This document shows positions 6,447 to 12,157 of a stretch of DNA of 12,157 nt, piece by piece. Positions within the stretch are counted from its first letter, which is position 1. Each line of letters starts with the position of its first letter. The stretch is from Lachnospiraceae bacterium (GTDB taxonomy: Bacteria; Bacillota; Clostridia; Lachnospirales; Lachnospiraceae): contig JAGAEH010000267.1 of assembly GCA_017613225.1 (NCBI GenBank), positions 1 to 12,157 of the forward strand, in the 5' to 3' direction. A program made the position numbers and the translations under genes. The notes below the pieces were generated by a model, which was not told the DNA's origin, searched no databases, and worked only from the letters and a program-made list of their open reading frames with translations.

Positions 6447-7034
6447 ATGATCCTGTATCATGCGTCACAGACGAAGGGACTGACGGTGCTGGAACCACGT
6501 GTTTCCAACCACGGGGTTCCGCGGGTGTATTTCTCCGAAAAGCGAGAGAATGTGCTGGTCTATCTCAGTAATGCGATAGAAAAGCATTGCCGGGAGACCG
6601 GCTTTGCCTGGAACGGTCCCTGGCAGAAGTGGGGGCCCTACGGCTTTGACCCGGATGGGCGGCTGCGGCTGGAGGAATACTATCCGGACGCTCTGGCGCA
6701 GACCTACAAGGGCATTCCGGGATATATCTATTCGGCGGAGACCGCGCAGAAGGAGGAGATCTTTGCTCCACTTTCTGACATTCCCTGGTCTGTCACGGCG
6801 TCGGAACCGGTGGCGGTGTCCGGCTGCGAGTTCATTCCGGACGCCTATGAGGAGATCCTGAAGGCAGAGACGGCCGGCCTGATCCGCATCCTGCGTTATG
6901 AAGAGGCAGTCCAGAACCCGAAATGGATGGACTGGAACCGCCGGACGATGGAAGAAGAGTATAAAAATGCTGCGGATCATCCGGAATACCGGCACTTTAT
7001 CCGCGCGAAGTTCGGGATCGGAAAAGAGAATTGA
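6447..7034 (+). CDS. Hypothetical protein, unrecognised family (possible ADP-ribosyltransferase-like fold)
   Basis: 195 aa, soluble, rich in Tyr, Trp and Pro, no signal peptide or membrane helix. I do not recognise it as a named family. Visible blocks are LYHAS (3-7), LEPRVSNHGVPRVYFS (15-30), a Trp/Gly/Pro-rich loop (55-68) and PVAVSGCEFIPDAYEEILKA (121-140). The start 'L-Y-H-A-S ... L-x-P-R ... V-Y-F-S' recalls the first two motifs (H, then Y/F-S) of Arr/KptA/PARP-like ADP-ribosyltransferases, but the catalytic Glu motif is not obvious, so this is a guess. ATG 6447 follows GGAGAAGAGAT; upstream in-frame starts overlap the Uma2 coding region and are rejected. It lies 22 bp after that gene with no promoter between. 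Confidence 0.75.
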   Translation: MILYHASQTKGLTVLEPRVSNHGVPRVYFSEKRENVLVYLSNAIEKHCRETGFAWNGPWQKWGPYGFDPDGRLRLEEYYPDALAQTYKGIPGYIYSAETAQKEEIFAPLSDIPWSVTASEPVAVSGCEFIPDAYEEILKAETAGLIRILRYEEAVQNPKWMDWNRRTMEEEYKNAADHPEYRHFIRAKFGIGKEN

Positions 7035-7059
7035 CCAAAAAAAGGATATCAATATTAAT
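7031..7059 (+). promoter_or_regulatory. Candidate promoter for the cupin gene
   Basis: TTGACC (7031-7036) overlaps the stop codon of the preceding gene; after 17 bp comes ATTAAT (7054-7059), a 4 of 6 -10 box. The A+T-rich stretch 7035-7062 stands out from the G+C-rich surroundings. Read-through from the Uma2 promoter is equally possible. Confidence 0.4.
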
Positions 7060-7076
7060 TAAGAAGGAGAAGAGCG

Positions 7077-7400
7077 ATGATCATTAAGTTCATAGACATG
7101 GAAGAAAAGGCAAACCCCCAGTTCAAGGGAGGCCTTGGCGAGACGCTGCTCCGCGCCTTTGATGATGAGTACGGCAAGATCATGCTGGGCAAACTGGAAC
7201 CGGGATGTTCCATCGGCCTGCATACTCACGAGACGAACAGCGAGATCATCTACATCGTCCAGGGCAGGGCGGACTACATCTACGACAAAGGCAGGGAGCA
7301 TGCCGAGGCAGGGGACTGCCATTACTGCCCCAAGGGACACAGCCACTCCATGATCAACAACGGCGACGAGCCGCTGATCTTCTTTGCCGTCGTCAGGTAA
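7077..7400 (+). CDS. Cupin domain-containing protein
   Basis: 107-aa single-domain cupin. Motif 1 fits G(X)5HXH(X)4E(X)6G: G43, H49, H51, E56, G63. Motif 2 fits G(X)5PXG(X)2H(X)3N: G79, P85, G87, H90, N94. The three His and one Glu form a complete metal site (Mn, Fe, Zn or similar). Small cupins act as isomerases, dioxygenases or ligand binders; the role here cannot be named. The Cys at 81 and 84 (CHYC) in motif 2 are unusual additions. ATG 7077 follows AAGGAG at 7064-7069. The gene converges with the deformylase-like gene with only 11 bp between stop codons and no visible terminator. Confidence 0.9.
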   Translation: MIIKFIDMEEKANPQFKGGLGETLLRAFDDEYGKIMLGKLEPGCSIGLHTHETNSEIIYIVQGRADYIYDKGREHAEAGDCHYCPKGHSHSMINNGDEPLIFFAVVR

Positions 7401-7411
7401 GCCGCAGGAGC

Positions 7412-7909
7412 TCAGCCGAAGTCCCGCTTCATCTGACCCAGGATGAAGGACTTGTTGTCCACCGCCCGCATGGTGGCCAGGATGCCGTCCAGGTGGTCGT
7501 ATTCGTGCTGGATCAGCTCGGAGAAATCACCCTCCAGACGCAGCGTCCGGGGCGTGAAGTTCTCGTCCAGGTAGGCGATGTCCGCGCGGCGGTGCCGCTC
7601 CACCCGGACCATCAGGCCCGGGAAGGACATGCAGTCGTCCAGCAGGACATAGGTCTCGTCGTCCGGAAAGGTCAGTACGGGGTTGATGAACACATAGGGA
7701 CGGTCCATGTACGCGTAGAGCAGGCGCTTGAACACGCCGATCTGCGGGGCCGCCACGGCCCGGCCCGCGCCGTACTTTTCGCGGTAGGCCATCAGCGTAT
7801 CGTGCAGGTCGGTGACCCAGCCGGGTACGTCCGCGCGGTCGGCCTCCGTAATTGGTGCGCTGATGTCATAGAGTCTGGGATCGCCCAGGGTCAGGATCTC
7901 TTTTATCAT
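7412..7909 (-). CDS. Divergent peptide deformylase family protein
   Basis: 165 aa. Deformylases remove the formyl group from N-terminal Met of new proteins. Motif 3 is intact: QHEYDH at 134-139, with the HEXXH metal ligands H135, H139 and catalytic E136. Motif 1 is GAGRAVAAPQIG (47-58), two residues longer than the usual GxGxAAPQxG. Motif 2, normally EGCLS, reads DDCMS (91-95): the metal-binding Cys is kept but the Glu-Gly before it is Asp-Asp. It is thus a distinct subgroup, possibly with altered substrate, and may not be the housekeeping def. ATG 7907-7909 overlaps the stop of the upstream DUF3784 gene by ATGA. A longer in-frame form would start inside that gene and is rejected. Confidence 0.83.
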   Translation of the reverse strand: MIKEILTLGDPRLYDISAPITEADRADVPGWVTDLHDTLMAYREKYGAGRAVAAPQIGVFKRLLYAYMDRPYVFINPVLTFPDDETYVLLDDCMSFPGLMVRVERHRRADIAYLDENFTPRTLRLEGDFSELIQHEYDHLDGILATMRAVDNKSFILGQMKRDFG

Positions 7910-8301
7910 GAGGGATCTCCTTTGTCCGGATGGTTCTGGTGATATTCTTCTTCCGCGCGGCGGGCGGTCTCTTCCAGATCGTCTTTCTGAACCTTTTGGA
8001 TGCGGCCGCCGGTGTTGATATAGAAGATGCCCCCCAGGATCGAGGCCACGAACAGGCCGAGGCCGGTCCACTCCAGGGCTTTGGACTTCAGATAGAACGA
8101 GAGGGCCAGGAGCGCCAGACAGCCCGCCAGGACGAACATCAGCCGGCCCACATATTTGCAGAGCTTCTTTTCGTCGATTCGGGCTTTTTCCGCCTCTGAG
8201 GCGGTATTATAGCCAGCGATCAGCGAGGCGCCTTTTCCCATGGATAAGATGACGCCCAGAAGGATGAAGAGTACTACGATAGAAATAGGGACGGCTATCA
8301 T
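7906..8301 (-). CDS. DUF3784 domain-containing membrane protein
   Basis: 131 aa with three hydrophobic helices (about 2-21, 52-71, 78-96) and a charged cytoplasmic tail rich in E, K and H. The loop after helix 1 holds GKGASLIAGYNT (22-33) followed by EKARIDEKKLCKYVG, the DUF3784 signature. Function is unknown. ATG 8299-8301 has AGGAGG about 8 nt upstream; in-frame extension to 8430 would run through the promoter and the opposite gene's start. It overlaps the deformylase-like gene by ATGA, so the pair is translated together, though no functional link is known. Confidence 0.88.
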   Translation of the reverse strand: MIAVPISIVVLFILLGVILSMGKGASLIAGYNTASEAEKARIDEKKLCKYVGRLMFVLAGCLALLALSFYLKSKALEWTGLGLFVASILGGIFYINTGGRIQKVQKDDLEETARRAEEEYHQNHPDKGDPS

Positions 8302-8331
8302 GCGGAAGACCTCCTGTTTTGCTCTGACACC

Positions 8332-8340
8332 ATTATAGCA
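8332..8340 (-). promoter_or_regulatory. Extended -10 promoter for DUF3784-deformylase operon
   Basis: On the minus strand the sequence reads TGCTATAAT (8340-8332), a perfect extended -10. The -35 region at the right distance (around 8355-8360) is weak, as is common for extended -10 promoters. The predicted start is close to 8325, just before the AGGAGG of the DUF3784 gene. No good promoter was seen for the divergent TPR gene in the same gap. Confidence 0.65.
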
Positions 8341-8407
8341 GATTGCGAAAGGGTTGTGCGAGAAAAAAAGCGGATGGAACACGAAGGAAAAGTACGGAGG
8401 ATATACC

Positions 8408-9250
8408 ATGAATAACGGAAAAGGGCCCATCGGGCCGGCCGATTACCTGGAGCCGAACTGCGTTCTGTGCGGCGAGCCCTACGGCGCGGAGCCGGAGATC
8501 CGGCCGGTGCCGCAGCAGCGCATCGTGGAGAAAGTGAACGATTACATGAGCCGCCGCGACTACGCGGGTGTGGAGCGGCATCTGAAATACTGGCTGGAAG
8601 AAGCAAAACTGGGCAATGATCTGCAGGGCCAGCTCACCATCCGCAACGAGATGGTGGGGCACTACCGCAAGGTGGGGGACAGGCAAAAGTCCCTGGAAAA
8701 CGTGGGGGAAGCGCTGAAGCTGCTGGAAGCCCTGGGTTTTGAGGGCACCGTCAGCGCCGCCACCACCTACACCAACGCGGGGACCGCCTGCAATGCCTTT
8801 GGAGAAAACGGGCGGGCCATGGAGCTTTTCGAAAAGGCCCGCGTGATCTATGAAAACAGTGAACGGACCGACCCTTCCCTGCTGGGGGGCCTTTACAACA
8901 ACATGGCGCTGACCTGCGTGTCCCTGGGGCGTTTTGCCGAGGCGCAGGACCTGTACGACCGCGCCATGGAGACCATGGAAAAGGTGCCGGGGGGCGCGCT
9001 GGAACAGGCGATCACCTGCCTGAACCGGGCGGACGCCCTGGAGGCGGAGCTGGGACCGGAAGAGGCGGAGAGCCGTGTGCTCGGCCTGCTGGACCAGGCC
9101 TGGGACCTGCTGAATTCGGAGGACGTGGTGCGGGACGGCTACTATGCCTTCGTCTGCGAAAAGTGCGCGCCGGCGTTCTCCTACTACGGCTATTTCATGG
9201 AGGCGGCGGAACTGGAACACCGCTCAAAGGAACTGTACGAACTGGAATAA
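8408..9250 (+). CDS. Tetratricopeptide repeat protein with N- and C-terminal CxxC motifs
   Basis: 280 aa, soluble. An N-terminal segment with C18-V-L-C21-G is followed by helical repeats. TPR-like pairs are visible at about 81-107, 120-149 (TNAGTACNAFGENGRAMELFEKA), 159-191 (LYNNMALTCVSLGRFAEAQDLYDRA) and 201-235. A second C250-E-K-C253 lies near the C-terminus. The two CxxC pairs could bind one metal across the ends of the solenoid, an inference. TPR proteins act as binding scaffolds; the partner is probably the DUF4037 protein encoded next. ATG 8408 follows GGAGG at 8396-8400 by 7 nt; an earlier TTG at 8354 has no site. The gap to the next gene (211 bp) is filled with two repeat copies. Confidence 0.85.
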   Translation: MNNGKGPIGPADYLEPNCVLCGEPYGAEPEIRPVPQQRIVEKVNDYMSRRDYAGVERHLKYWLEEAKLGNDLQGQLTIRNEMVGHYRKVGDRQKSLENVGEALKLLEALGFEGTVSAATTYTNAGTACNAFGENGRAMELFEKARVIYENSERTDPSLLGGLYNNMALTCVSLGRFAEAQDLYDRAMETMEKVPGGALEQAITCLNRADALEAELGPEEAESRVLGLLDQAWDLLNSEDVVRDGYYAFVCEKCAPAFSYYGYFMEAAELEHRSKELYELE

Positions 9251-9287
9251 GCGGGGGGACGGAGAGAGCCGCCTGTCATCAGAGAGA

Positions 9288-9364
9288 GCTTGTCATCCTG
9301 AGCGGAGCGAGCGGCAGCGAGCGCAGTCGAAGGATCCCCTGACTCGAACAGAAGGGGAAGAAAG
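9288..9364 (+). repeat. GTCATCCTGAGC-type repeat, copy 1 (upstream of DUF4037 gene)
   Basis: The first 50 bp (9288-9337) are identical to copy 2, 98 bp downstream; the next 27 bp match with a few changes. The core runs GTCATCCTGAGCGGAGCG ... AGTCGAAGGATCC, with ATCCT/AGGAT near the ends in inverted order. It is related to the three tandem units after the DUF4037 gene. A 9-bp perfect inverted repeat (CCGCCTGTC 9269-9277, GACAGGCGG 9364-9372) flanks it. Confidence 0.85.
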
Positions 9365-9385
9365 ACAGGCGGAACAGCCGATGCA

Positions 9386-9462
9386 GCTTGTCATCCTGAG
9401 CGGAGCGAGCGGCAGCGAGCGCAGTCGAAGGATCCTCCGACTCGAACAAAAGGAGAACAAAG
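9386..9462 (+). repeat. GTCATCCTGAGC-type repeat, copy 2
   Basis: Identical to copy 1 over 9386-9435 and similar through 9462. Its 3' flank holds AAGGAGAAC, the ribosome site of the DUF4037 gene, and ends at the GTG start. The matching place in copy 1 reads AAGGGGAAG followed by GAC instead of GTG, so that copy carries no start. Confidence 0.85.
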
Positions 9463-10403
9463 TGAAAGGCCTGGAACTGGCAAGAGAATATTATAAAACC
9501 TACGGAGAGCCCATGCTCGCGGAGCAGTTTCCCGAGCTGTTGCCCAAGCTGGCGGCGGGACTGACCGGCAGCGGCAGCGAATGCTTCGGCTTTGACGACG
9601 AGGTCTCCCGGGACCACGACTTTGAACCGGGCTTCTGCCTGTTTCTGCCCTCGGAGGAGGAAGTGGACCGCCGCACGGCCTTTTTGCTGGAACGGGCCTA
9701 CGCCAAACTGCCGAAGGAGTTTGGCGGCTGTACCAGGTCTCTGCTGGCGCCGGTGGGCGGCGCCCGCCGCGGCGTGATCCGAATCGCGGACTTCTTGACG
9801 GAAAAGACCGGAACACCGGACGGCGTCCTGACCCTGCAGCAGTGGCTCTCCCTCCCGGAACAGAGCCTGGCTGAGGTCACAAACGGCGAGCTCTGGTTTG
9901 ACAACCGCGGGGAAATGACACTTGCCCGGGAGCGGCTGGCCTTCTACCCGGAGGACGTGCGCCGCAAAAAGCTGGCGGGGAATCTGCTGCTCATGGCCCA
10001 GGCCGGACAATACAACTATCTGAGGTGCATCCGGCACGGGGAGACCGGAGCCGCCCAGCTGGCGGCGGGAGAGTTCGTCAAAGGCTGCATGGCGGTGATC
10101 TTCCTGCTGAACAGGCAATATCAACCCTATTATAAATGGAGCTTCCGCGCACTGCGGGCGCTGCCGAAGCTTTCGCTGGAGGCAGAGCTGCTGGAGTATC
10201 TGCTGACCACGGACAATGCCGGGGAACTGGCGCAGGACAAATACGACGTGATCGAGGGCATCGCGGCGGATATCATCGATGACCTGATGGACCAGGGGCT
10301 GACGAAGGCAAACTGCGGCGATCTGGAAAAGCATGCCTATTCCGTCAATGACGGGATCGCCGATGCCGCGCTGCGCAACCTGCACATTTTGGCCGCGGTG
10401 TAG
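9462..10403 (+). CDS. DUF4037 domain-containing protein (nucleotidyltransferase-like)
   Basis: 313 aa. The N-terminal half has nucleotidyltransferase marks: G36-S-G-S39-E, then SRDHDFEP at 49-56, where D51 and D53 form the D-x-D metal pair. A conserved LQQWLSLPEQSL block (about 125-136) and NGELWFDN (141-148) follow. The C-terminal half is helical, with YLRCIRHGETGAAQLAAGEF (186-205) and YQPYYKWSFRALRAL (210-224), like the helical partner domains of MNT/kanamycin-type nucleotidyltransferases. It may transfer a nucleotide to a small molecule or protein; substrate unknown. GTG 9462 follows AAGGAG at 9450-9455. In-frame extension upstream would translate repeat DNA and the TPR gene out of frame and is rejected. 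Pairs with the TPR gene. Confidence 0.85.
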   Translation: MKGLELAREYYKTYGEPMLAEQFPELLPKLAAGLTGSGSECFGFDDEVSRDHDFEPGFCLFLPSEEEVDRRTAFLLERAYAKLPKEFGGCTRSLLAPVGGARRGVIRIADFLTEKTGTPDGVLTLQQWLSLPEQSLAEVTNGELWFDNRGEMTLARERLAFYPEDVRRKKLAGNLLLMAQAGQYNYLRCIRHGETGAAQLAAGEFVKGCMAVIFLLNRQYQPYYKWSFRALRALPKLSLEAELLEYLLTTDNAGELAQDKYDVIEGIAADIIDDLMDQGLTKANCGDLEKHAYSVNDGIADAALRNLHILAAV

Positions 10404-10404
10404 T

Positions 10405-10628
10405 CTGCCGTCCTGAGTAAACCGGGGACTGTCATCCTGAGCGAAGCGCACAAAGCGCGCAGCCGAAGGATCCCCTGCCGTCCTGAGTGAACCGGGGACT
10501 GTCATCCTGAGCAAAGCGCATAAAGCGCGTGCAGCCGGAGGATCCCCTGCCGTCCTGAGTGAACCGGGGATCGTCATCCTGAGCGAAGCGCATAAAGCGC
10601 GCGCAGCCGAAGGATCCCCTGACGTCCT
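10405..10628 (+). repeat. Tandem array of three GTCATCCTGAGC-type units (70, 72, 72 bp) plus a partial
   Basis: Units begin at 10405, 10475 and 10547 with CTGCCGTCCTGAGTRAACCG; a 10-bp remnant starts at 10619. Each unit has a short half-element (CCGTCCTGAGTGAACCGGGG) and a full element (GTCATCCTGAGC at 10431, 10501 and 10573, ending in GGATCCC). The middle of each full element can fold as GCGC-AYAAA-GCGC. Units differ by single-base changes and a 2-bp insertion. The array fills nearly the whole 241-bp gap between the DUF4037 gene and nrdG. It is not a CRISPR: there are no unique spacers. Confidence 0.9.
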
Positions 10629-10644
10629 ACATGGAGGAAAAAAC

Positions 10645-11340
10645 ATGAAGATACATGGACTGCAAAAAATGACGCTTCTGGATTTTCCGGGGCGGGTGGC
10701 CTGCACCGTCTTTCTGGGCGGCTGCGACTTCCGCTGTCCCTTCTGCCATAACTTTGAGCTGGCGGACGGCACCGCGCAGCCGGTGATGGACGACGAAGAA
10801 CTGCTGGCCTTCCTGAAAAAACGCCGGGGCCTGCTGGACGGCGTGGCGTTTACCGGCGGCGAGCCCCTGCTCTACAGGGAATTGCCGGAGCTTCTGAGAA
10901 AGATCCGCGAACTGGGCTTTGCGGTCAAGCTGGACACCAACGGGGCGCATCCGGCGCTGTTAAGGCAGATCCTGGAGGAGGGCCTGGCGGATTATGTGGC
11001 AATGGACATCAAGAACAGTCCGGCCAAATACGCGGTGACCTGCGGCGTGGAACGCCTGGACATGGACGCCATCCGGGAGAGCATTTCCCTGCTGATGAAC
11101 GGCGTCACCGATTATGAATTCCGCACCACGGTGGTGGCGGAGTTCCACGAGGCGGCGGATTTTGAGGAGATGGGAAAGCTGATCGCAGGCGCGAAACGGT
11201 ATTTCCTGCAGTGCTTTACCGACAGGGACACCGTGCCCTTTGAAGGCCTGCACGCTCCATCGGCGGAGCAGCTGCAGGAATACGCGCGGATCGCCAGCGG
11301 GTACGTCGGCGACGTACAGCTGCGCGGCGTGGATCTTTAG
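10645..11340 (+). CDS. nrdG: Anaerobic ribonucleoside-triphosphate reductase activating protein
   Basis: 231-aa radical SAM enzyme. The [4Fe-4S] cluster ligands are C27, C31 and C34 in GGCDFRCPFCHN (CX3CX2C), and the SAM-contacting GGEP is at 71-74. LQKMTLLDFPGRVACTVF at 6-23 is typical of the NrdG2 subgroup. It reduces SAM to make the glycyl radical on NrdD, switching on dNTP synthesis without oxygen. ATG 10645 follows GGAGG at 10633-10637. The gene lies right after the repeat array, with no promoter visible between, so it may depend on read-through from the DUF4037 side. nrdD follows after 162 bp with its own control region; related pyruvate formate-lyase activators are the main alternative identity but context favours NrdG. 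Confidence 0.9.
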   Translation: MKIHGLQKMTLLDFPGRVACTVFLGGCDFRCPFCHNFELADGTAQPVMDDEELLAFLKKRRGLLDGVAFTGGEPLLYRELPELLRKIRELGFAVKLDTNGAHPALLRQILEEGLADYVAMDIKNSPAKYAVTCGVERLDMDAIRESISLLMNGVTDYEFRTTVVAEFHEAADFEEMGKLIAGAKRYFLQCFTDRDTVPFEGLHAPSAEQLQEYARIASGYVGDVQLRGVDL

Positions 11341-11366
11341 AAAAGGATTAAGATAATTCGTTAAAA

Positions 11367-11382
11367 ACACAACATATAGAAA
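11367..11382 (+). promoter_or_regulatory. Candidate NrdR box 1
   Basis: ACACAACATATAGAAA matches 12 of 16 positions of the published NrdR consensus acaCwAtATaTwGtgt, and 9 of 10 in the core CwAtATaTwG. NrdR is the ATP/dATP-sensing repressor of ribonucleotide reductase genes and binds paired boxes. Confidence 0.6.
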
Positions 11383-11398
11383 TTTTCAAAAGAATCAT

Positions 11399-11414
11399 AT
11401 ACAAGATATTGACA
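11399..11414 (+). promoter_or_regulatory. Candidate NrdR box 2
   Basis: ATACAAGATATTGACA matches 11 of 16 positions of the NrdR consensus and 9 of 10 in the core. It begins exactly 32 bp after box 1, about three helical turns, the spacing known for NrdR box pairs. Its 3' end overlaps the -35 hexamer of the nrdD promoter, which fits repression. Confidence 0.6.
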
Positions 11415-11437
11415 GTCCTCCCCTTGGGTGCTAAGGT
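11409..11437 (+). promoter_or_regulatory. Promoter for nrdD
   Basis: TTGACA (11409-11414, perfect -35), 17-bp spacer ending in TGC, then TAAGGT (11432-11437, a poor -10 helped by the extended TG). The leader would be about 60 nt. The rest of the gap is A+T-rich with no open reading frame. Confidence 0.6.
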
Positions 11438-11502
11438 GAATGTGTTCGCTTTTTAATCTGGAAATAGGCGCATTTTCATCATATCAACCGAGGGGAGTCA
11501 TC

Positions 11503-12157
11503 ATGTACCAGGTAGTAAAACGAGACGGAAAAGTAGTAGATTTCAATATCTCCAAGATCAGTGCAGCCATCACGAAAGCCTTCGTGGCACTGGACAAGCA
11601 GTATCACCCCAGCGTGATCGATCTGATCTCGCTGCACGTCACCTCCGATTTTGAGAGCAAGATCAAAGACGGCAAGATCACCGTGGAAGAGATCCAGGAC
11701 AGCGTGGAAAAAGTGCTGTCCGAGTCCGGCTACGCGGACGTGGCCAAGGCCTACATCCTGTACCGCCGTCAGCGTGAGAAAGTCCGCAACATCAACTCGG
11801 CCCTGCTCAACTACAAGGACCTGGTGGACAACTACCTGAAGATCAACGACTGGCGCGTGAAAGAGAATTCCACGGTCACCTATTCCGTGGGCGGTCTGAT
11901 CCTTTCCAACTCCGGCGCCATCACCGCCAACTACTGGCTCTCCGAGGTCTATGACGATGAAGTGGCCCAGGCGCACCGCAGCGCGGCCCTGCATCTGCAC
12001 GACCTGTCCATGCTGACCGGCTACTGCGCGGGCTGGAGCCTGAAGCAGCTGATCAAGGAAGGCCTGGGCGGCGTGCCCGGAAAGATTACCAGCTCTCCCG
12101 CCGGCCATCTTTCCACCCTGTGCAACCAGATGGTGAACTTCCTGGGCATCATGCAGA
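11503..12157 (+). CDS. nrdD: Anaerobic ribonucleoside-triphosphate reductase, N-terminal part (3' truncated by window)
   Basis: Open from ATG 11503 to the window edge, 218 full codons. The start MYQVVKRDGKVVDFNISKI is an ATP-cone, the allosteric domain sensing ATP/dATP (about 1-92). The catalytic domain begins with ENSTVTYSVGGLILSNSG (124-141) and AALHLHDLSMLTGYCAGWSLKQLI (about 163-186), typical of class III reductases. The enzyme turns ribonucleoside triphosphates into deoxy forms under anaerobic conditions and needs the NrdG-made glycyl radical, whose site near the C-terminus lies outside the window. AGGGGAG at 11491-11497 is the ribosome site. Unlike many genomes, nrdG comes first here. 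Confidence 0.95.
   Translation, partial: MYQVVKRDGKVVDFNISKISAAITKAFVALDKQYHPSVIDLISLHVTSDFESKIKDGKITVEEIQDSVEKVLSESGYADVAKAYILYRRQREKVRNINSALLNYKDLVDNYLKINDWRVKENSTVTYSVGGLILSNSGAITANYWLSEVYDDEVAQAHRSAALHLHDLSMLTGYCAGWSLKQLIKEGLGGVPGKITSSPAGHLSTLCNQMVNFLGIMQ

Noticed and set aside
10405..10628. CRISPR array
   Set aside because: Units are continuous near-identical 70-72-bp tandems with no unique spacers and no cas genes nearby.
9279..10772. 497-aa minus-strand frame over DUF4037, repeats and nrdG start
   Set aside because: Its first part is translated repeat array (repeated ALCASLRMT-like words) and the rest is antisense to a gene with clear motifs.
11438..11502. Riboswitch or cobalamin element in the nrdD leader
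   Set aside because: The leader is only about 60 nt and shows no conserved riboswitch core.

Overview
The window (about 60% G+C by eye) looks like chromosome from a moderately high-G+C, anaerobic, low-toxin-content Firmicute, most likely a gut Clostridia/Lachnospiraceae-type organism. The reasons are the anaerobic class III ribonucleotide reductase pair (nrdG, nrdD), strong AGGAGG-type ribosome binding sites, tight ATGA gene overlaps, and families common in such genomes (DUF3784, DUF4037 beside a TPR protein, an HTH-Uma2 fusion, AzlCD, NhaC). No genus is claimed. There is no rRNA, tRNA, transposase, CRISPR array or phage gene.

Layout. (1) 1-150 is the tail of an alpha/beta hydrolase. (2) 151-425 has no gene but is unusually rich in nested inverted repeats and may be a structured RNA or repeat element. 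(3) 426-2340, minus strand, is a three-gene operon (EamA transporter, azlC, azlD) in which each gene overlaps the next by ATGA. (4) 2341-2495 holds two back-to-back sigma-A type promoters with -35 boxes 8 bp apart, plus two 12-bp perfect palindromes in the rightward leader. (5) 2496-5472, plus strand, is a GNAT acetyltransferase, an NhaC-type antiporter and a histidine phosphatase-HD fusion. (6) 5541-7034 is a unit with its own good promoter: an HTH-Uma2 nuclease-fold fusion and an unrecognised 195-aa protein. (7) 7077-7400 is a small cupin. (8) 7412-8301, minus strand, is a DUF3784 membrane protein overlapping a divergent peptide deformylase. (9) 8408-10403 is a TPR protein and a DUF4037 nucleotidyltransferase-like protein; the second gene is bracketed by five copies of a GTCATCCTGAGC...GGATCC repeat (two before, three after). 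(10) 10645-12157 is nrdG and the first 218 codons of nrdD, separated by a 162-bp regulatory gap with two NrdR-box-like sites 32 bp apart overlapping a promoter.

How the genes work together: the leftward operon is probably amino acid or metabolite export; nrdG/nrdD make dNTPs anaerobically, with NrdG activating NrdD and NrdR probably controlling nrdD. The TPR/DUF4037 pair and the HTH-Uma2/unknown pair are the least understood parts. The most checkable new observations are the NrdR site pair, the repeat array around the DUF4037 gene, and the structured block at 151-425. No complete, clearly novel system can be proved from this sequence alone.
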